DNA of 64,000 nucleotides from Pseudomonas baetica. GTDB lineage: Bacteria > Pseudomonadota > Gammaproteobacteria > Pseudomonadales > Pseudomonadaceae. Location of the stretch: positions 4,081,001 through 4,145,000 of the forward strand of contig NZ_PHHE01000001.1 of NCBI RefSeq assembly GCF_002813455.1, in the 5' to 3' direction. Below, one piece after another: positions 6,452-17,741 of the stretch (position 1 is its first letter; the number at the start of each line of letters is the position of its first letter). The notes beneath the pieces are model-generated. The model did not search any database, was not told the DNA's origin, and was given only the letters and a program-made list of their open reading frames with translations. The translations under genes were made by a program, and so were the position numbers.

Positions 6452-9400
6452 GCGACGGTTTCTCGGCTGTGCTATCCGAAAAATCCGATACGGCAATACG
6501 CAGAAACGTTGCGGCGAATTCTTCGGGTGGCAGGGGCAGGCTGACGATGTAGCCCTGGATCTGTTCGCAACCTTCGGCGGCGAGAAATTGCTGCTGCGCC
6601 TGGGTTTCCACGCCTTCGGCGATGACGGTGAATTGCATGCTCCGGCCCAAGGCGATGATGGCGCGGACAATTGCCGCGTCGTGGGGGTCGTCGGGCAGTC
6701 CGCGGACGAAGGACTGGTCGATTTTGAGGATGTCCAGCGGCAGGCGTTTGAGGTAGCTGAGAGAGGAATAGCCAGTGCCGAAGTCGTCGATCGCCAGTTG
6801 CACACCGAGGTGTTTGAGCTGGTGCAACACCGCCAGGGCCTCTTCGGCCTGACTCATAATGAAGTTCTCGGTAATTTCCAGTTGCAGTAAATCCGGCCTG
6901 AGGCGGTTGTCCTTGAGCAGTTGTTCGATGCGCCCGAGCAGATTCGGCTGGCGCAATTGGGCACCGGCGAGGTTGACCGACAGCGGCCCGAGGCTTTCGT
7001 AGATCTGGTTCCACTCGAACATCTGCCGGCAAGCAGTCTCCAGCACCCAATCGCCGATCTGCAGGATCATCCCGTTTTCTTCGGCCAGTGGAATAAAGTG
7101 CTCCGGCGGCACGTCGCCAAAGGTCGGGTGTCGCCAGCGGATCAGCGCTTCGGCGCCGACCAGACTGTGGTCGTCGAGACTGATCTTCGGTTGGTAGTAG
7201 AGGTGCAGTTCATCACGCTCGATGGCCCGCCGCAGTTCGTGCTCAAGGGCCACGCGCTCGCTGGCCTGTGCGGTGAGGTCACGGGTGTAGCTCTCGACGC
7301 GGTTGCGGCCCTTGGCTTTGGAGCGGTACATCGCGGCGTCGGCGTTTTTCACCAGGGTGGCCACGTCGCAACCGTCGCGCGGATAGAGGCTGGTGCCGAT
7401 GCTGGCGCTGATGAAGAACTCGTGTTCGCCGGCCTGGAACGGCGCGCCGAAGCAGTTGAGCAGTTTGGTGGCGATGTTGTCGGCATCGCTGGCTTGTTGC
7501 AGGCCGGGCAGCAGGATGATGAATTCATCACCGCCCAGGCGCGCGACGGTGTCGATGTCGCGCAACTGTTCTTTCAAGCGTACGGCGATGCCCTTGAGCA
7601 GCAGGTCGCCGACCGGATGGCCGAGGCTGTCGTTGATGTGTTTGAACCGATCAAGGTCGAGAAACAGCACCGCACCCTGACCGCCGTTTTCCTGCTGGCC
7701 GTTCAGCGCCATCAGCAGGCGGCTTTCGAATAGCGTGCGGTTCGGCAGGCCGGTGAGCGGGTCATGGTGGGCCTGATAATCGAGTTTGGCCTGCGCGTGC
7801 TTGAGGCTGGAAATGTCGGCAAACACCGCGACAAAGTGGGTGATGAACTTGTCGCGGTTGCGCACGGCGCTGATGGTCAGCCAGCTCGGGTACAGCTCGC
7901 CGTTCTTGCGCCGGTTGGAAATCTCGCCTTGCCAATGACCTTCGTCGGTCAACTGGTGCCACATCGCGGCATAAAAAGCGCTGTCGTGCAGACCTGAGGC
8001 GAGCAGGCGCGGGGTATGGCCCAGCGCTTCGCTCTCGCTGTAGCCGGTGATCTCGGTGAAGGCACGGTTGACCGCACTGATGTGCTGCTGGGTGTCAGTG
8101 ATCAATACGCCTTCGGCGGTGCTCTCGAATACGGTGGCAGCCTGTTGCAGTTTTTCCTGCATCAGATGGCGTTCGGTAATGTCCCGGGCAATGGTCAGCA
8201 TGCAGTCTTCATCGCCGATCGGCAGCGGACGGGCGGACACCTCGCAGAGGCGGATCTGCCCGTCGCTACGGCGGATATGGCAGCTGAAATCACGGACGAA
8301 ACCGTCGCGGTGCAGCAGGTCGAGCATCTGTTTACGTTCGTTGAGGTTGACCCAGATCCCCAGGTCCAGCGCCGAGCGATCCACCGACATGGCGCTGTTA
8401 AACCCGGTTATACGGCTGAAACCTTCGTTGACCTCGAGCAGCAAACCGTCGCTCTGGCGTGACAGCAGCAAGCCGTCCGGCGAAGCATGAAACGCCTTGG
8501 CGAACTTCTCTTCCGAGGTTTGCAGTTGCTGTTGGGTTTCCTTGAGTTGGGTGATGTCGCGCACTACCACCACCAGAGCGGGCGTGGTGTCGAGGTCGAA
8601 CGGTTCGGCGGAAATCAGGCCGGTGAACACCTGGCCATTGTTACGTCGAAAGGGCATCTCCAGGTTACGAATGCTGCCAGCCTGCAAGCGCTGCAACAGC
8701 CCCGGCCCGACACCGGGAATGCCCCAGATATTCAGGTCGGTAGCGGTCAGGCCGATGATGTCCTCGGCTTTCAGCCCGATTTGTTCCTCAAAGGCTTCGT
8801 TGACCTCCAGCAAGCAGCCGTCGGATAGTCGTGCGATCACCAGAATGTCCGGGCATTGCTGGAATACCGAGGCGAATTTCTGCTCCGACAGGCGCAAGGC
8901 TTCCTCGGTGCGCTTGGTTTCGCTGATGTCGATCATCAGCCCGCGCATCACCGGTTCATGGCCGTGTTCAATGAGGCTGACGATGTCGCGTACCCACAGG
9001 CAGCGGCCGTCAGCGGTGATCACCCGGTAATCGAGGCTGTGATCGCGCCCGGCCAGCACTTCGTGATCGCAGAAACTCTGGGCGCGGGTCAGATCCGCCG
9101 GGTGGATGATGTTGCGCCAGAAGCCCGGTATCAGCCAGTGCGACAGTGGGTAGCCGAGCAGATCTTCAGCGTGTGGCGACACATAGCTGTAAGTGAAGTC
9201 GCTCATCCGCGCTTCCCAGGCGATGGCCGACAGGCTTTCGACCAGACCTCGATAGTGGTATTCGCTGCTGCGCAGCTCTTGTTCGAGGTCGATGCGGCGG
9301 GCGATCTCGGAACTCAGGCGTCGGTTGATACGGATCACCACTGCCAGGATGATCATCAGCAACAACAGGCCGGGCAGGCCATAAACCAAGAGATCGGACC

Positions 9401-10193
9401 AGAAAGTTCGATGATCAAGGACGTTGCCGACCCAGTGCTCCTGAATGCTGCTGATTTGCGCCGGAGTCATGTCGGCCAGGACTTTGTCCAGAATGCCCAC
9501 CAGCATCTTGTTATCCCGCGGTACGGCCATCGCCAGTTGATAGCGATACGGGGTTTCGCCGCTGACGTACAAACCGTCGAGCTTCAGCTGGCGCAGGCTC
9601 CAGACGCTGGACGCGAGGTCGCCGACCACGGCGTCCACTTCGTCCGTCGCCAGCGCCTGTAGCGCTGAACTGACGTTAGGCATGGCTACCAGGTTCAGAT
9701 CTGGATGGTGGGTACGCAATAGTTCGTGAGGCGCGTAGTTTTCCACCACGGCTATCTTCAGGCCGTACAGATCTTCGATTTTTCGCGGTTGTGCGCCGCC
9801 GACGTGGGCGAGGATGACGATCGGGAAGTCGAGATAAGGGCGGGTGAAGGACAGATAGGTCTGGCGCTCCGGCGTGGACATGATCCCTGGCAGCAGGTCG
9901 ATCTTGCCCTGTTTCACCTGTTCCAGCACGACGGTCCAGCTCACCGGCTCGATGGGCGTCAGTTTGATCGCCAGGGCCTGGCGAATGACATCGATATAGT
10001 CAGCCGCCAGGCCCTGATAGCGGGCCTGGTCGTCACGAAACTCAAAGGGCGGCCACGACGCATCTACACCCAGTTTCAGGTCCGGGTGAGCCGCCAGCCA
10101 GCTACGTTCTTCATCGGTCAGAGTCAGCGCGTCAGCCGTTGCGGTCCAGATCATCAGTGACAGCAAAAAAAGCACGGACGCCAATCTGTGCAT
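6447..10193 (-). CDS. rmcA: redox/phenazine-responsive c-di-GMP phosphodiesterase-type sensor RmcA
   Basis: The 1248-residue protein has a signal peptide, a periplasmic solute-binding (PBPb) domain (about residues 25-265), one membrane helix near 270-290, several PAS domains (about 310-790), then GGDEF (RLGGDEFIIL intact, with QLR-type context) and EAL (GAEALIRW; EITENF, AIDDFGTGYSSL, KIDQSF, EGVET all present). Size, order and position beside rpoD match P. aeruginosa PA0575/RmcA, which senses phenazine and cellular redox state through its PAS domains and degrades c-di-GMP. It is monocistronic: rpoD upstream ends in a strong terminator. Confidence 0.9.
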   Translation of the reverse strand: MHRLASVLFLLSLMIWTATADALTLTDEERSWLAAHPDLKLGVDASWPPFEFRDDQARYQGLAADYIDVIRQALAIKLTPIEPVSWTVVLEQVKQGKIDLLPGIMSTPERQTYLSFTRPYLDFPIVILAHVGGAQPRKIEDLYGLKIAVVENYAPHELLRTHHPDLNLVAMPNVSSALQALATDEVDAVVGDLASSVWSLRQLKLDGLYVSGETPYRYQLAMAVPRDNKMLVGILDKVLADMTPAQISSIQEHWVGNVLDHRTFWSDLLVYGLPGLLLLMIILAVVIRINRRLSSEIARRIDLEQELRSSEYHYRGLVESLSAIAWEARMSDFTYSYVSPHAEDLLGYPLSHWLIPGFWRNIIHPADLTRAQSFCDHEVLAGRDHSLDYRVITADGRCLWVRDIVSLIEHGHEPVMRGLMIDISETKRTEEALRLSEQKFASVFQQCPDILVIARLSDGCLLEVNEAFEEQIGLKAEDIIGLTATDLNIWGIPGVGPGLLQRLQAGSIRNLEMPFRRNNGQVFTGLISAEPFDLDTTPALVVVVRDITQLKETQQQLQTSEEKFAKAFHASPDGLLLSRQSDGLLLEVNEGFSRITGFNSAMSVDRSALDLGIWVNLNERKQMLDLLHRDGFVRDFSCHIRRSDGQIRLCEVSARPLPIGDEDCMLTIARDITERHLMQEKLQQAATVFESTAEGVLITDTQQHISAVNRAFTEITGYSESEALGHTPRLLASGLHDSAFYAAMWHQLTDEGHWQGEISNRRKNGELYPSWLTISAVRNRDKFITHFVAVFADISSLKHAQAKLDYQAHHDPLTGLPNRTLFESRLLMALNGQQENGGQGAVLFLDLDRFKHINDSLGHPVGDLLLKGIAVRLKEQLRDIDTVARLGGDEFIILLPGLQQASDADNIATKLLNCFGAPFQAGEHEFFISASIGTSLYPRDGCDVATLVKNADAAMYRSKAKGRNRVESYTRDLTAQASERVALEHELRRAIERDELHLYYQPKISLDDHSLVGAEALIRWRHPTFGDVPPEHFIPLAEENGMILQIGDWVLETACRQMFEWNQIYESLGPLSVNLAGAQLRQPNLLGRIEQLLKDNRLRPDLLQLEITENFIMSQAEEALAVLHQLKHLGVQLAIDDFGTGYSSLSYLKRLPLDILKIDQSFVRGLPDDPHDAAIVRAIIALGRSMQFTVIAEGVETQAQQQFLAAEGCEQIQGYIVSLPLPPEEFAATFLRIAVSDFSDSTAEKPSL

Positions 10194-10280
10194 AACGCTC
10201 TCGTTATGGCTCGGGGGTAATTGTTTCGAGTGTAGACGGGGTATGCGGGGGAGGGGCGGTGCGGGGATTTAATCTGCCCT

Positions 10281-10312
10281 AAAAACAAAACCCCCGGCCT
10301 GGGCCGGGGGTT
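10281..10312 (-). terminator. Rho-independent terminator after rpoD
   Basis: On the minus strand AACCCCCGGCC and GGCCGGGGGTT form a near-perfect hairpin followed by TTGTTTTT. It starts six bases past the rpoD stop and ends the rpsU-dnaG-rpoD block. Confidence 0.9.
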
Positions 10313-10318
10313 CTGGTA

Positions 10319-12166
<1,848 letters not shown>

Positions 12167-12233
12167 AACACCCTATCCACTGAAGGTCTTGGCGGGCAAA
12201 AAACAAGCCGAGGATTATACCTGAGCTATGACC

Positions 12234-14198
12234 TCACGCGCCAGTTGAGGTCGGGTTTGATGCGGAAACATTGCGACTTAGTAGGTCGCGCAGTTGATTT
12301 TTCTCTTCGATGCTCAATTCGCTTTGACGCGCTTTTCTGAGCAACTGTTCCAGATTTCGCTCGCGTTGGCGGGCTGACAAGCTAGTAATGGTGTCGAAAA
12401 ACTGTTGTTCAAGGTTATCTCCGTCAATCAGCCATTCCTTTTCTGCCAGCGCCTTGAGCAAACGCCCCTGTTCAGTGCCGTGCCATCGCGCGATCAACTG
12501 AAATGAGTTTAGCTTGGGATTCTTCTGTACGGCTTCGAGCAGCGCCACAAGCAACTGGGCATTGGTCTGATTTTCGTCCGCAATGTGCCCGGCGTCCTCG
12601 ACGCGTTCGGCCAACTGCGGGTGATGAAGCAGTGTGCGCAGGGCGGTCAGGGTTGGCGACTCGACGCCAATCGGCGTTCGCGGGCGTTGCTGATCGCGAT
12701 CGCCGCCACGCTTGCCGTTCTTGTCCCAGGGCTTCTTGTCCCACTTTTTGCCGCCGGCGCCGGGTTTCTTCGGCGTCCATTCCTGCTGCGGCACGTACAT
12801 GTCCTGTGCCTGCGGCTGATGGTAGTTGCTGTAGTCCGGCATTGCGTCGTAATCGATGCCCGGATCATAGGCGGGTGGCGCTTCCTGCGGCGCGCTTTGT
12901 GCGAGCTGACTGACGGTTTCGCTGCTCAGGCCAGTGATTTCGGTCAGGCGCTGACGCATCAGGATGCGCAGGTTGGCGCCCGGCACTTTGTCGATCAGCG
13001 GTGCGGCGAGGGTGGCCATGTGTGCCTTGCCTTCGAGCGAGCGCGGATCGGCTTCCTCGGTCAGTTGCTGGAAGAAATAATCCGCCAGCGGCTGCGCATG
13101 CTGATTGATGCGGGCCTTGAAAGCGTCGGTGCCTTCGGCGCGAACCAAGGTGTCCGGGTCTTCGCCCTCGGGCAGGAACAGGAATCGCGCACGGCGCCCG
13201 TCTTGCAGGCATGGAAGTGTTGCCTCCAGCGCGCGCCAGGCGGCGTTGCGTCCGGCCTGGTCGCCGTCGAAGCAGAACAAAACGTTCGGTACGACCCGGA
13301 ACAGGCGTTTCAAGTGTTCTTCGCTGGTCGCCGTGCCCAGCGTTGCGACGGCATTACGCAATCCTTGCTGGGCAAGGGCGATGACGTCCATATAGCCCTC
13401 GACGACGATGATTTCGTCGAGGTTGCGGTTGTTCTTGCGAGCTTCATAAAGGCCGTAGAGTTCCTGGCCTTTATGGAAAACCGGGGTTTCCGGCGAGTTC
13501 AGGTACTTCGGCTTGTCGTCGCCGAGTACTCGGCCACCGAAAGCGATGATGCGCCCACGCGTATCGCGGATCGGGAACATCACGCGATCGCGGAAGCGGT
13601 CATAGCGTTTGCCGGTTTCGGCGTTCTCGATCAGCAGGCCGGCGTCGATCATGGCCTTCTGTTGCAAAGTATCGCTGCTCAAATGCTTGAACAGGTTGTC
13701 CCAGCCGGGTGGTGCAAAGCCGAGGCCGAAATCCCGGGCGATCTCGCCGGTCAGACCGCGGCCCTTAAGATAGTCCACGGCGGCTTTGCGCGATGGGTGG
13801 CTCTTGAGTGCCTGCCGGTAAAAGTCGGCAGCGGCGGTGAGCAGCGGATACAGCGGCGAATCGGTCGGCTGCCGCGGTTTGTGCGAGCGGCCGCTTTCTT
13901 CGCGAGGGATTTCCATGCCGGCGGCTTTCGCCAGATCTTCGACTGCCTGGGGGAAATCCAGGTTGTCGTGATCCATGAGGAAGCCGAGGGCGTTGCCGCC
14001 GGCGCCGCAGCCGAAGCAGTAATAGAACTGCTTGTCGGGACTGACACTGAAGGATGGGGTTTTTTCTTTGTGAAACGGGCAGCAGGCCGTGTAGTTCTTG
14101 CCGGCTTTTTTCAATTGCACACGCGAGCTGACCACGTCGACGATGTCGGTGCGGTTCAGGAGGTCGTCAATAAAGCTCTGGGGAATCAGCCCGGCCAT
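12234..14198 (-). CDS. dnaG: DNA primase DnaG
   Basis: The 654-residue primase synthesises RNA primers at the replication fork. The N-terminal CHC2 zinc-binding domain shows C40, H43, C61 and C64 (CCPFHKEKTPSF and YYCFGCGAGG). The TOPRIM core shows IIVVEGYMDV and FDGDQAGRNA. A proline/lysine-rich linker near residues 440-510 is followed by the C-terminal DnaB-helicase-binding domain. The ATG at 14198 begins the conserved MAGLIPQSFIDDLL. Confidence 0.97.
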   Translation of the reverse strand: MAGLIPQSFIDDLLNRTDIVDVVSSRVQLKKAGKNYTACCPFHKEKTPSFSVSPDKQFYYCFGCGAGGNALGFLMDHDNLDFPQAVEDLAKAAGMEIPREESGRSHKPRQPTDSPLYPLLTAAADFYRQALKSHPSRKAAVDYLKGRGLTGEIARDFGLGFAPPGWDNLFKHLSSDTLQQKAMIDAGLLIENAETGKRYDRFRDRVMFPIRDTRGRIIAFGGRVLGDDKPKYLNSPETPVFHKGQELYGLYEARKNNRNLDEIIVVEGYMDVIALAQQGLRNAVATLGTATSEEHLKRLFRVVPNVLFCFDGDQAGRNAAWRALEATLPCLQDGRRARFLFLPEGEDPDTLVRAEGTDAFKARINQHAQPLADYFFQQLTEEADPRSLEGKAHMATLAAPLIDKVPGANLRILMRQRLTEITGLSSETVSQLAQSAPQEAPPAYDPGIDYDAMPDYSNYHQPQAQDMYVPQQEWTPKKPGAGGKKWDKKPWDKNGKRGGDRDQQRPRTPIGVESPTLTALRTLLHHPQLAERVEDAGHIADENQTNAQLLVALLEAVQKNPKLNSFQLIARWHGTEQGRLLKALAEKEWLIDGDNLEQQFFDTITSLSARQRERNLEQLLRKARQSELSIEEKNQLRDLLSRNVSASNPTSTGA

Positions 14199-14683
14199 CG
14201 CGTTCTCGTCGTCTGCGCTGTAATGAGTCCGATGCGAAGGGCTGCCGGACGCGGGTCGTTGTTTGAAGCACGCAAAATTTGCGGCTCGACCGGTGTCGTC
14301 TGCGTAATCGCTGTCGGGAAGTGTATCTGCCGAAAATCCACTGACGTTAGTACCAATCAGTCTTCGACTATTTGAAAGTGTTGCGCTGAATCCGCTGACG
14401 GCCGGTTAATGGCCTCGGATAGCTCAATAAAGCGGGCACGCATGCAGGTGCCTTGGGCTGATCGTCGTGAGAGGAATCAGTGGGTGTGCTCGTCAGTAGC
14501 CTTGAAAGACTCGTCAGAAAAGACGTGCACCGCTGGCAAAAGAGCCAGGTCTGACGCGTGAAGCAGATTTGTCTTGGTCGCATCTGCGGCTTCGACGGTG
14601 AAGCATCAAGCGTTTTACGCAAATGCCATTAGCCCGGCTGAGAGCCGGGCTTAGGCAAGAAGCTTGCTACGAACGTCTGTGTA
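14199..14683. other. 485-base gap between rpsU and dnaG with no recognisable gene
   Basis: P. aeruginosa carries a YqeY-like gene at this position; neither its sequence nor a decayed copy is visible here. The only ORF (84 codons on the minus strand) has no family signal. An rpsU-proximal hairpin lies at 14631-14650. The gap is probably a long untranslated link that lets rpsU be expressed more than dnaG. Confidence 0.5.
14631..14650 (-). terminator. rpsU-dnaG intergenic hairpin, possible attenuator
   Basis: AGCCCGGCT and AGCCGGGCT form a nine-base stem with a short loop, about 35 bases downstream of the rpsU stop. No T-run follows on the minus strand, so partial termination or RNA-end protection is more likely than full termination. 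Confidence 0.55.
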
Positions 14684-14899
14684 TTAGTACAGACGAACGG
14701 CGCGGCGCTGTTCGCGCTGAACTTTCTTGGCGTGACGCTTAACAGCGGCTGCTGCTTTGCGCTTACGCTCAGAAGTTGGCTTCTCGTAAAATTCGCGGCT
14801 ACGAACTTCAGCCAGTACACCGGCTTTTTCGCAGGAGCGCTTGAAACGACGCAGAGCTACGTCGAAGGGTTCGTTCTCTTTAACTTTGACGGCTGGCAT
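14684..14899 (-). CDS. rpsU: 30S ribosomal protein S21
   Basis: The 71-residue protein begins [20 protein letters not shown] and ends in the very basic tail [18 protein letters not shown], the full family length. S21 sits on the 30S platform and helps mRNA base-pair with the anti-SD. It is first in the block leading to dnaG and rpoD and is divergent from tsaD. Confidence 0.97.
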
Positions 14900-15098
14900 C
14901 CAGAGCTACCTTCATTCATTACCGGGGTCAACATCCTCGCGGCAAAAGAGCACTTGAAGACGTCGGTTTTTAAGGGTTGCGGATGTTAACCCCTCATCGC
15001 TCGGAATGCAAAGCCTCTGATCGAAAACCGCTGGTCGGGGGATCACGCGGGGACTATTATGCGCGCCTTCGAATTCAGCCTAAACAAGGCGCAAACCC

Positions 15099-16124
15099 AT
15101 GCTAGTACTGGGATTAGAAACCTCCTGCGACGAGACCGGCGTCGCATTATATGACAGTGAGCGCGGTCTGCTTGCCGACGCGCTGTTCAGTCAGATCGAC
15201 CTGCATCGTGTGTATGGCGGTGTGGTGCCGGAGCTGGCCTCGCGTGACCACGTCAAACGTATGCTGCCCTTGATTCGTCAGGTGTTGGCCGAAGCCGACT
15301 GTGTGCCGACCGAGATCGACGCGATCGCCTACACCGCGGGTCCTGGCCTGGTGGGCGCGCTGTTGGTCGGTGCTTCCTGCGCTCAGGCGCTGGCATTTGC
15401 CTGGGGCATTCCGGCGCTCGGCGTACATCACATGGAAGGCCATTTGCTGGCGCCGATGCTGGAGCCCACACCGCCACAATTCCCGTTCGTCGCTTTGTTG
15501 GTCTCCGGCGGTCATACGCAGCTGGTTCAGGTTGATGGCATCGGCCAATACACGCTGCTCGGCGAGACCCTCGACGACGCGGCCGGTGAAGCTTTCGACA
15601 AGACTGCGAAGATGATGGGCCTCAATTACCCCGGCGGGCCGGAAATCGCCAAACTCGCGGAGAAGGGCGTCGCAGGACGTTTCACTTTTCCGCGTCCGAT
15701 GTGTGATCGCCCGGGGCTGGAATTCAGCTTCAGCGGTCTGAAGACCTCGGCGCTCAACACCTGGCAGCAGCGCATCAGCGCCGGGGACGACAACGAGCAA
15801 GCCCGTTGCGACATCGCGCTGGCGTTCCAGCAGGCCGTGGTGGAGACTTTGACCATCAAGTGCAAGCGGGCCCTGAAACAGGCGGGCATGAAGCGTCTGG
15901 TCATCGCAGGCGGCGTCAGCGCCAACAAGGCTTTGCGTGTTTCGCTGGAGAAAATGCTCAGCGACATGCAGGGCGATGTGTTTTACGCCCGTCCCGAGTT
16001 CTGCACCGACAACGGTGCGATGATTGCGTTTGCCGGTTGCCAGCGTTTGCAGGCCGGTCAGCAGGAAAGTCTGGCGATCAGCGTGCAGGCGCGCTGGCCG
16101 ATGGAGCAGTTGTCGGCCCTGTGA
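15099..16124 (+). CDS. tsaD: tRNA N6-threonylcarbamoyladenosine synthase subunit TsaD
   Basis: The 341-residue protein transfers the threonylcarbamoyl group to A37 of ANN-decoding tRNAs, with TsaB/TsaE. It opens [19 protein letters not shown], holds the metal ligand pair in GVHHMEGHL, and has the ASKHA phosphate loops VSGGHTQLV and [13 protein letters not shown] -10-like TATTAT lies at 15055-15060 but lacks a good -35. The gene faces plsY convergently, 23 bases apart. Confidence 0.97.
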   Translation: MLVLGLETSCDETGVALYDSERGLLADALFSQIDLHRVYGGVVPELASRDHVKRMLPLIRQVLAEADCVPTEIDAIAYTAGPGLVGALLVGASCAQALAFAWGIPALGVHHMEGHLLAPMLEPTPPQFPFVALLVSGGHTQLVQVDGIGQYTLLGETLDDAAGEAFDKTAKMMGLNYPGGPEIAKLAEKGVAGRFTFPRPMCDRPGLEFSFSGLKTSALNTWQQRISAGDDNEQARCDIALAFQQAVVETLTIKCKRALKQAGMKRLVIAGGVSANKALRVSLEKMLSDMQGDVFYARPEFCTDNGAMIAFAGCQRLQAGQQESLAISVQARWPMEQLSAL

Positions 16125-16147
16125 TGAACGGCGCTCACGAGCGGTAT

Positions 16148-16717
16148 TTAAAAATGCCGTTCGCGCCCGGCAAACAGGTCGCGTAGATTGCCGCGATGGC
16201 GCCAGACGATCAGCAGCGTCAGCGCGCTCATCGGCAACAGCGCCTCTGGCTCCTGCCACGCAAGTAACGGCAGGGTCAGCGGCGTGGCAATCAGCGCCGC
16301 CAGCGAGCTGGTACGGGTCAGGTAGAACGTCAGCAGCCAGGCGCACACCGCCAGCAGCGCAGCAGGTGGATACAGGCCCAGCAACATGCCGGCTGCGGTG
16401 GCGACACCTTTGCCGCCGCGAAAGCGGAAGTACACCGGGAACAGGTGACCGATCACGGCACACACGCCGATCCACGCCTGATCCTGCAGCGATAGACCGA
16501 CAGCCGATGCGATCAGTACCGGCAGCAGGCCTTTGCATAGATCACCCAGCAGGGTCAGGATCGCCAGTTTGCGGCCGGCCAGGCGCAGCATGTTGGTGGC
16601 GCCGGCATTGCCCGAGCCACTCATTCGCGGATCCGGATTTCCGGTCAGGCGGCTGAGCAAAATGGCGAAGGACAGCGAGCCGAGCAGGTAGGCGAGAGTC
16701 GCCAGTAACCAAAACAT
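16148..16717 (-). CDS. plsY: glycerol-3-phosphate acyltransferase PlsY
   Basis: The 189-residue integral membrane enzyme acylates glycerol-3-phosphate from acyl-phosphate, the first step of phospholipid synthesis. It has five or more hydrophobic helices. Family motifs are [28 protein letters not shown], and [14 protein letters not shown]. Length is usual. It is divergent from folB. Confidence 0.95.
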   Translation of the reverse strand: MFWLLATLAYLLGSLSFAILLSRLTGNPDPRMSGSGNAGATNMLRLAGRKLAILTLLGDLCKGLLPVLIASAVGLSLQDQAWIGVCAVIGHLFPVYFRFRGGKGVATAAGMLLGLYPPAALLAVCAWLLTFYLTRTSSLAALIATPLTLPLLAWQEPEALLPMSALTLLIVWRHRGNLRDLFAGRERHF

Positions 16718-16791
16718 GCTAACTATTCCGGGCGAGGACGCCCTGATTCTAACGGCGCATTGCGCCCTTGTCGTGCAGCGGAGAAAAGTGC

Positions 16792-17148
16792 TTGGACAGA
16801 GTGTTTATCGAGGGCCTGGAAGTTGACACCGTGATCGGTGCCTACGACTGGGAGCGCGGCATCCGACAGTGTCTGCGACTTGATCTGAGCTTCGCCTGGG
16901 ATAATCGCCCGGCCGCCGCCGGTGATGACCTGACCCTGGCGCTCGATTACGCCAGCGTTTCCACGCGCATCCAGGCCTTTGCCGAGCAATCTCAGTATCA
17001 GTTGGTCGAGACCTTCGCCGAGCGCCTGGTCGAGGTGCTGATGAGCGAATTCAAGATCACTTGGGTGCGCCTGAAGCTGACCAAGCCCGGCGCAGTACCG
17101 GCCGCCAAGGGCGGTGTGGGAGTGGAGATCGAGCGCGGATGTCGCTGA
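16792..17148 (+). CDS. folB: dihydroneopterin aldolase FolB (TTG start)
   Basis: The conserved product begins with [21 protein letters not shown] start it at TTG 16792, which has GGAGA seven bases upstream; the ATG eight codons earlier would add a non-family tail. The 118-residue enzyme converts dihydroneopterin to 6-hydroxymethyl-dihydropterin in folate synthesis. The catalytic lysine lies in [20 protein letters not shown]. The gene overlaps folK by ten bases, the next step of the pathway. Confidence 0.9.
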   Translation: MDRVFIEGLEVDTVIGAYDWERGIRQCLRLDLSFAWDNRPAAAGDDLTLALDYASVSTRIQAFAEQSQYQLVETFAERLVEVLMSEFKITWVRLKLTKPGAVPAAKGGVGVEIERGCR

Positions 17149-17657
17149 CTCAGGTGTATCTCGGGTTTGGTAGCAATATCGAGCGCGAAACCCATTTGCG
17201 CGCCGGTCTTGAAGCATTGGCGACGTTTCTGGTGGATATCCGCTGTTCGGCGGTTTTCGAGAGTCAGCCAGTGGGAATCAAGAGCGGGCTTTTCTTCAAC
17301 TTTGTGGTGTCGGCCTATACCGATCTGCCGTTGATGGAGCTGGATCGTCGCTTGAAGCTCATCGAGGCGGATAACGGTCGCTATGCACCGGATCGCAAGG
17401 GCTTGCCGCTGGATATCGACGTGCTGCTGTACGGAGATCTGGTGGGCAATTTCGACGGATTGGTTCTGCCGCGGGCAGAAATCCTGAAAAATGCCTTTGT
17501 GTTGTGGCCGCTGTCGCTGATTGCGCCGGATCGCGTGCATCCGGGTGTGGGAAAAAGCTTCGCCACGCTGTGGGCTGAGGCGAAGATTGATCAGGTGTTG
17601 GCGCCGGTGGGGTTTGAGTGGCGGGGCGAGCAGCTCACGTCTTCGGATTTGCGTTGA
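17139..17657 (+). CDS. folK: 2-amino-4-hydroxy-6-hydroxymethyldihydropteridine pyrophosphokinase
   Basis: The 172-residue protein starts at ATG 17139 ([17 protein letters not shown]), inside the last codons of folB, so the two are translationally coupled. It pyrophosphorylates hydroxymethyl-dihydropterin. Visible are the family opening GFGSNI, the substrate loop FFNFVVSAYT and the metal-binding aspartates in LPLDIDVLLYG. The usual PRxLDLD reads GLPLDID here, as in other Pseudomonas FolK variants. Confidence 0.93.
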   Translation: MSLTQVYLGFGSNIERETHLRAGLEALATFLVDIRCSAVFESQPVGIKSGLFFNFVVSAYTDLPLMELDRRLKLIEADNGRYAPDRKGLPLDIDVLLYGDLVGNFDGLVLPRAEILKNAFVLWPLSLIAPDRVHPGVGKSFATLWAEAKIDQVLAPVGFEWRGEQLTSSDLR

Positions 17658-17669
17658 ATTGACTGGCGC

Positions 17670-17737
17670 CTTCGCGAGCAAGCCCGCTCTCACAGGGGAA
17701 TGCATTCCAAAATGTGGGAGCGGGCTTGCTCGCGAAG
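17670..17737. repeat. REPIN (paired REP, GCGGGCTTGCTCGC type)
   Basis: CTTCGCGAGCAAGCCCGCT and its inverted copy GTGGGAGCGGGCTTGCTCGC sit 18 bases apart. It fills the space between folK and the convergent cca gene. One arm has CTCTCACA instead of CTCCCACA. Confidence 0.85.
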
Positions 17738-17741
17738 CTTT

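Noticed and set aside
12585-14375. 596-codon plus-strand ORF across dnaG
   Set aside because: Antisense shadow of dnaG, whose zinc and TOPRIM motifs are intact; high GC keeps the opposite frame open.
14368-14622. 84-codon minus-strand ORF between rpsU and dnaG
   Set aside because: No SD, no similarity to YqeY or another family that I can see.
15147-16538. 463-codon minus-strand ORF across tsaD and plsY
   Set aside because: It spans two real genes in the wrong frame; tsaD and plsY motifs are clear.
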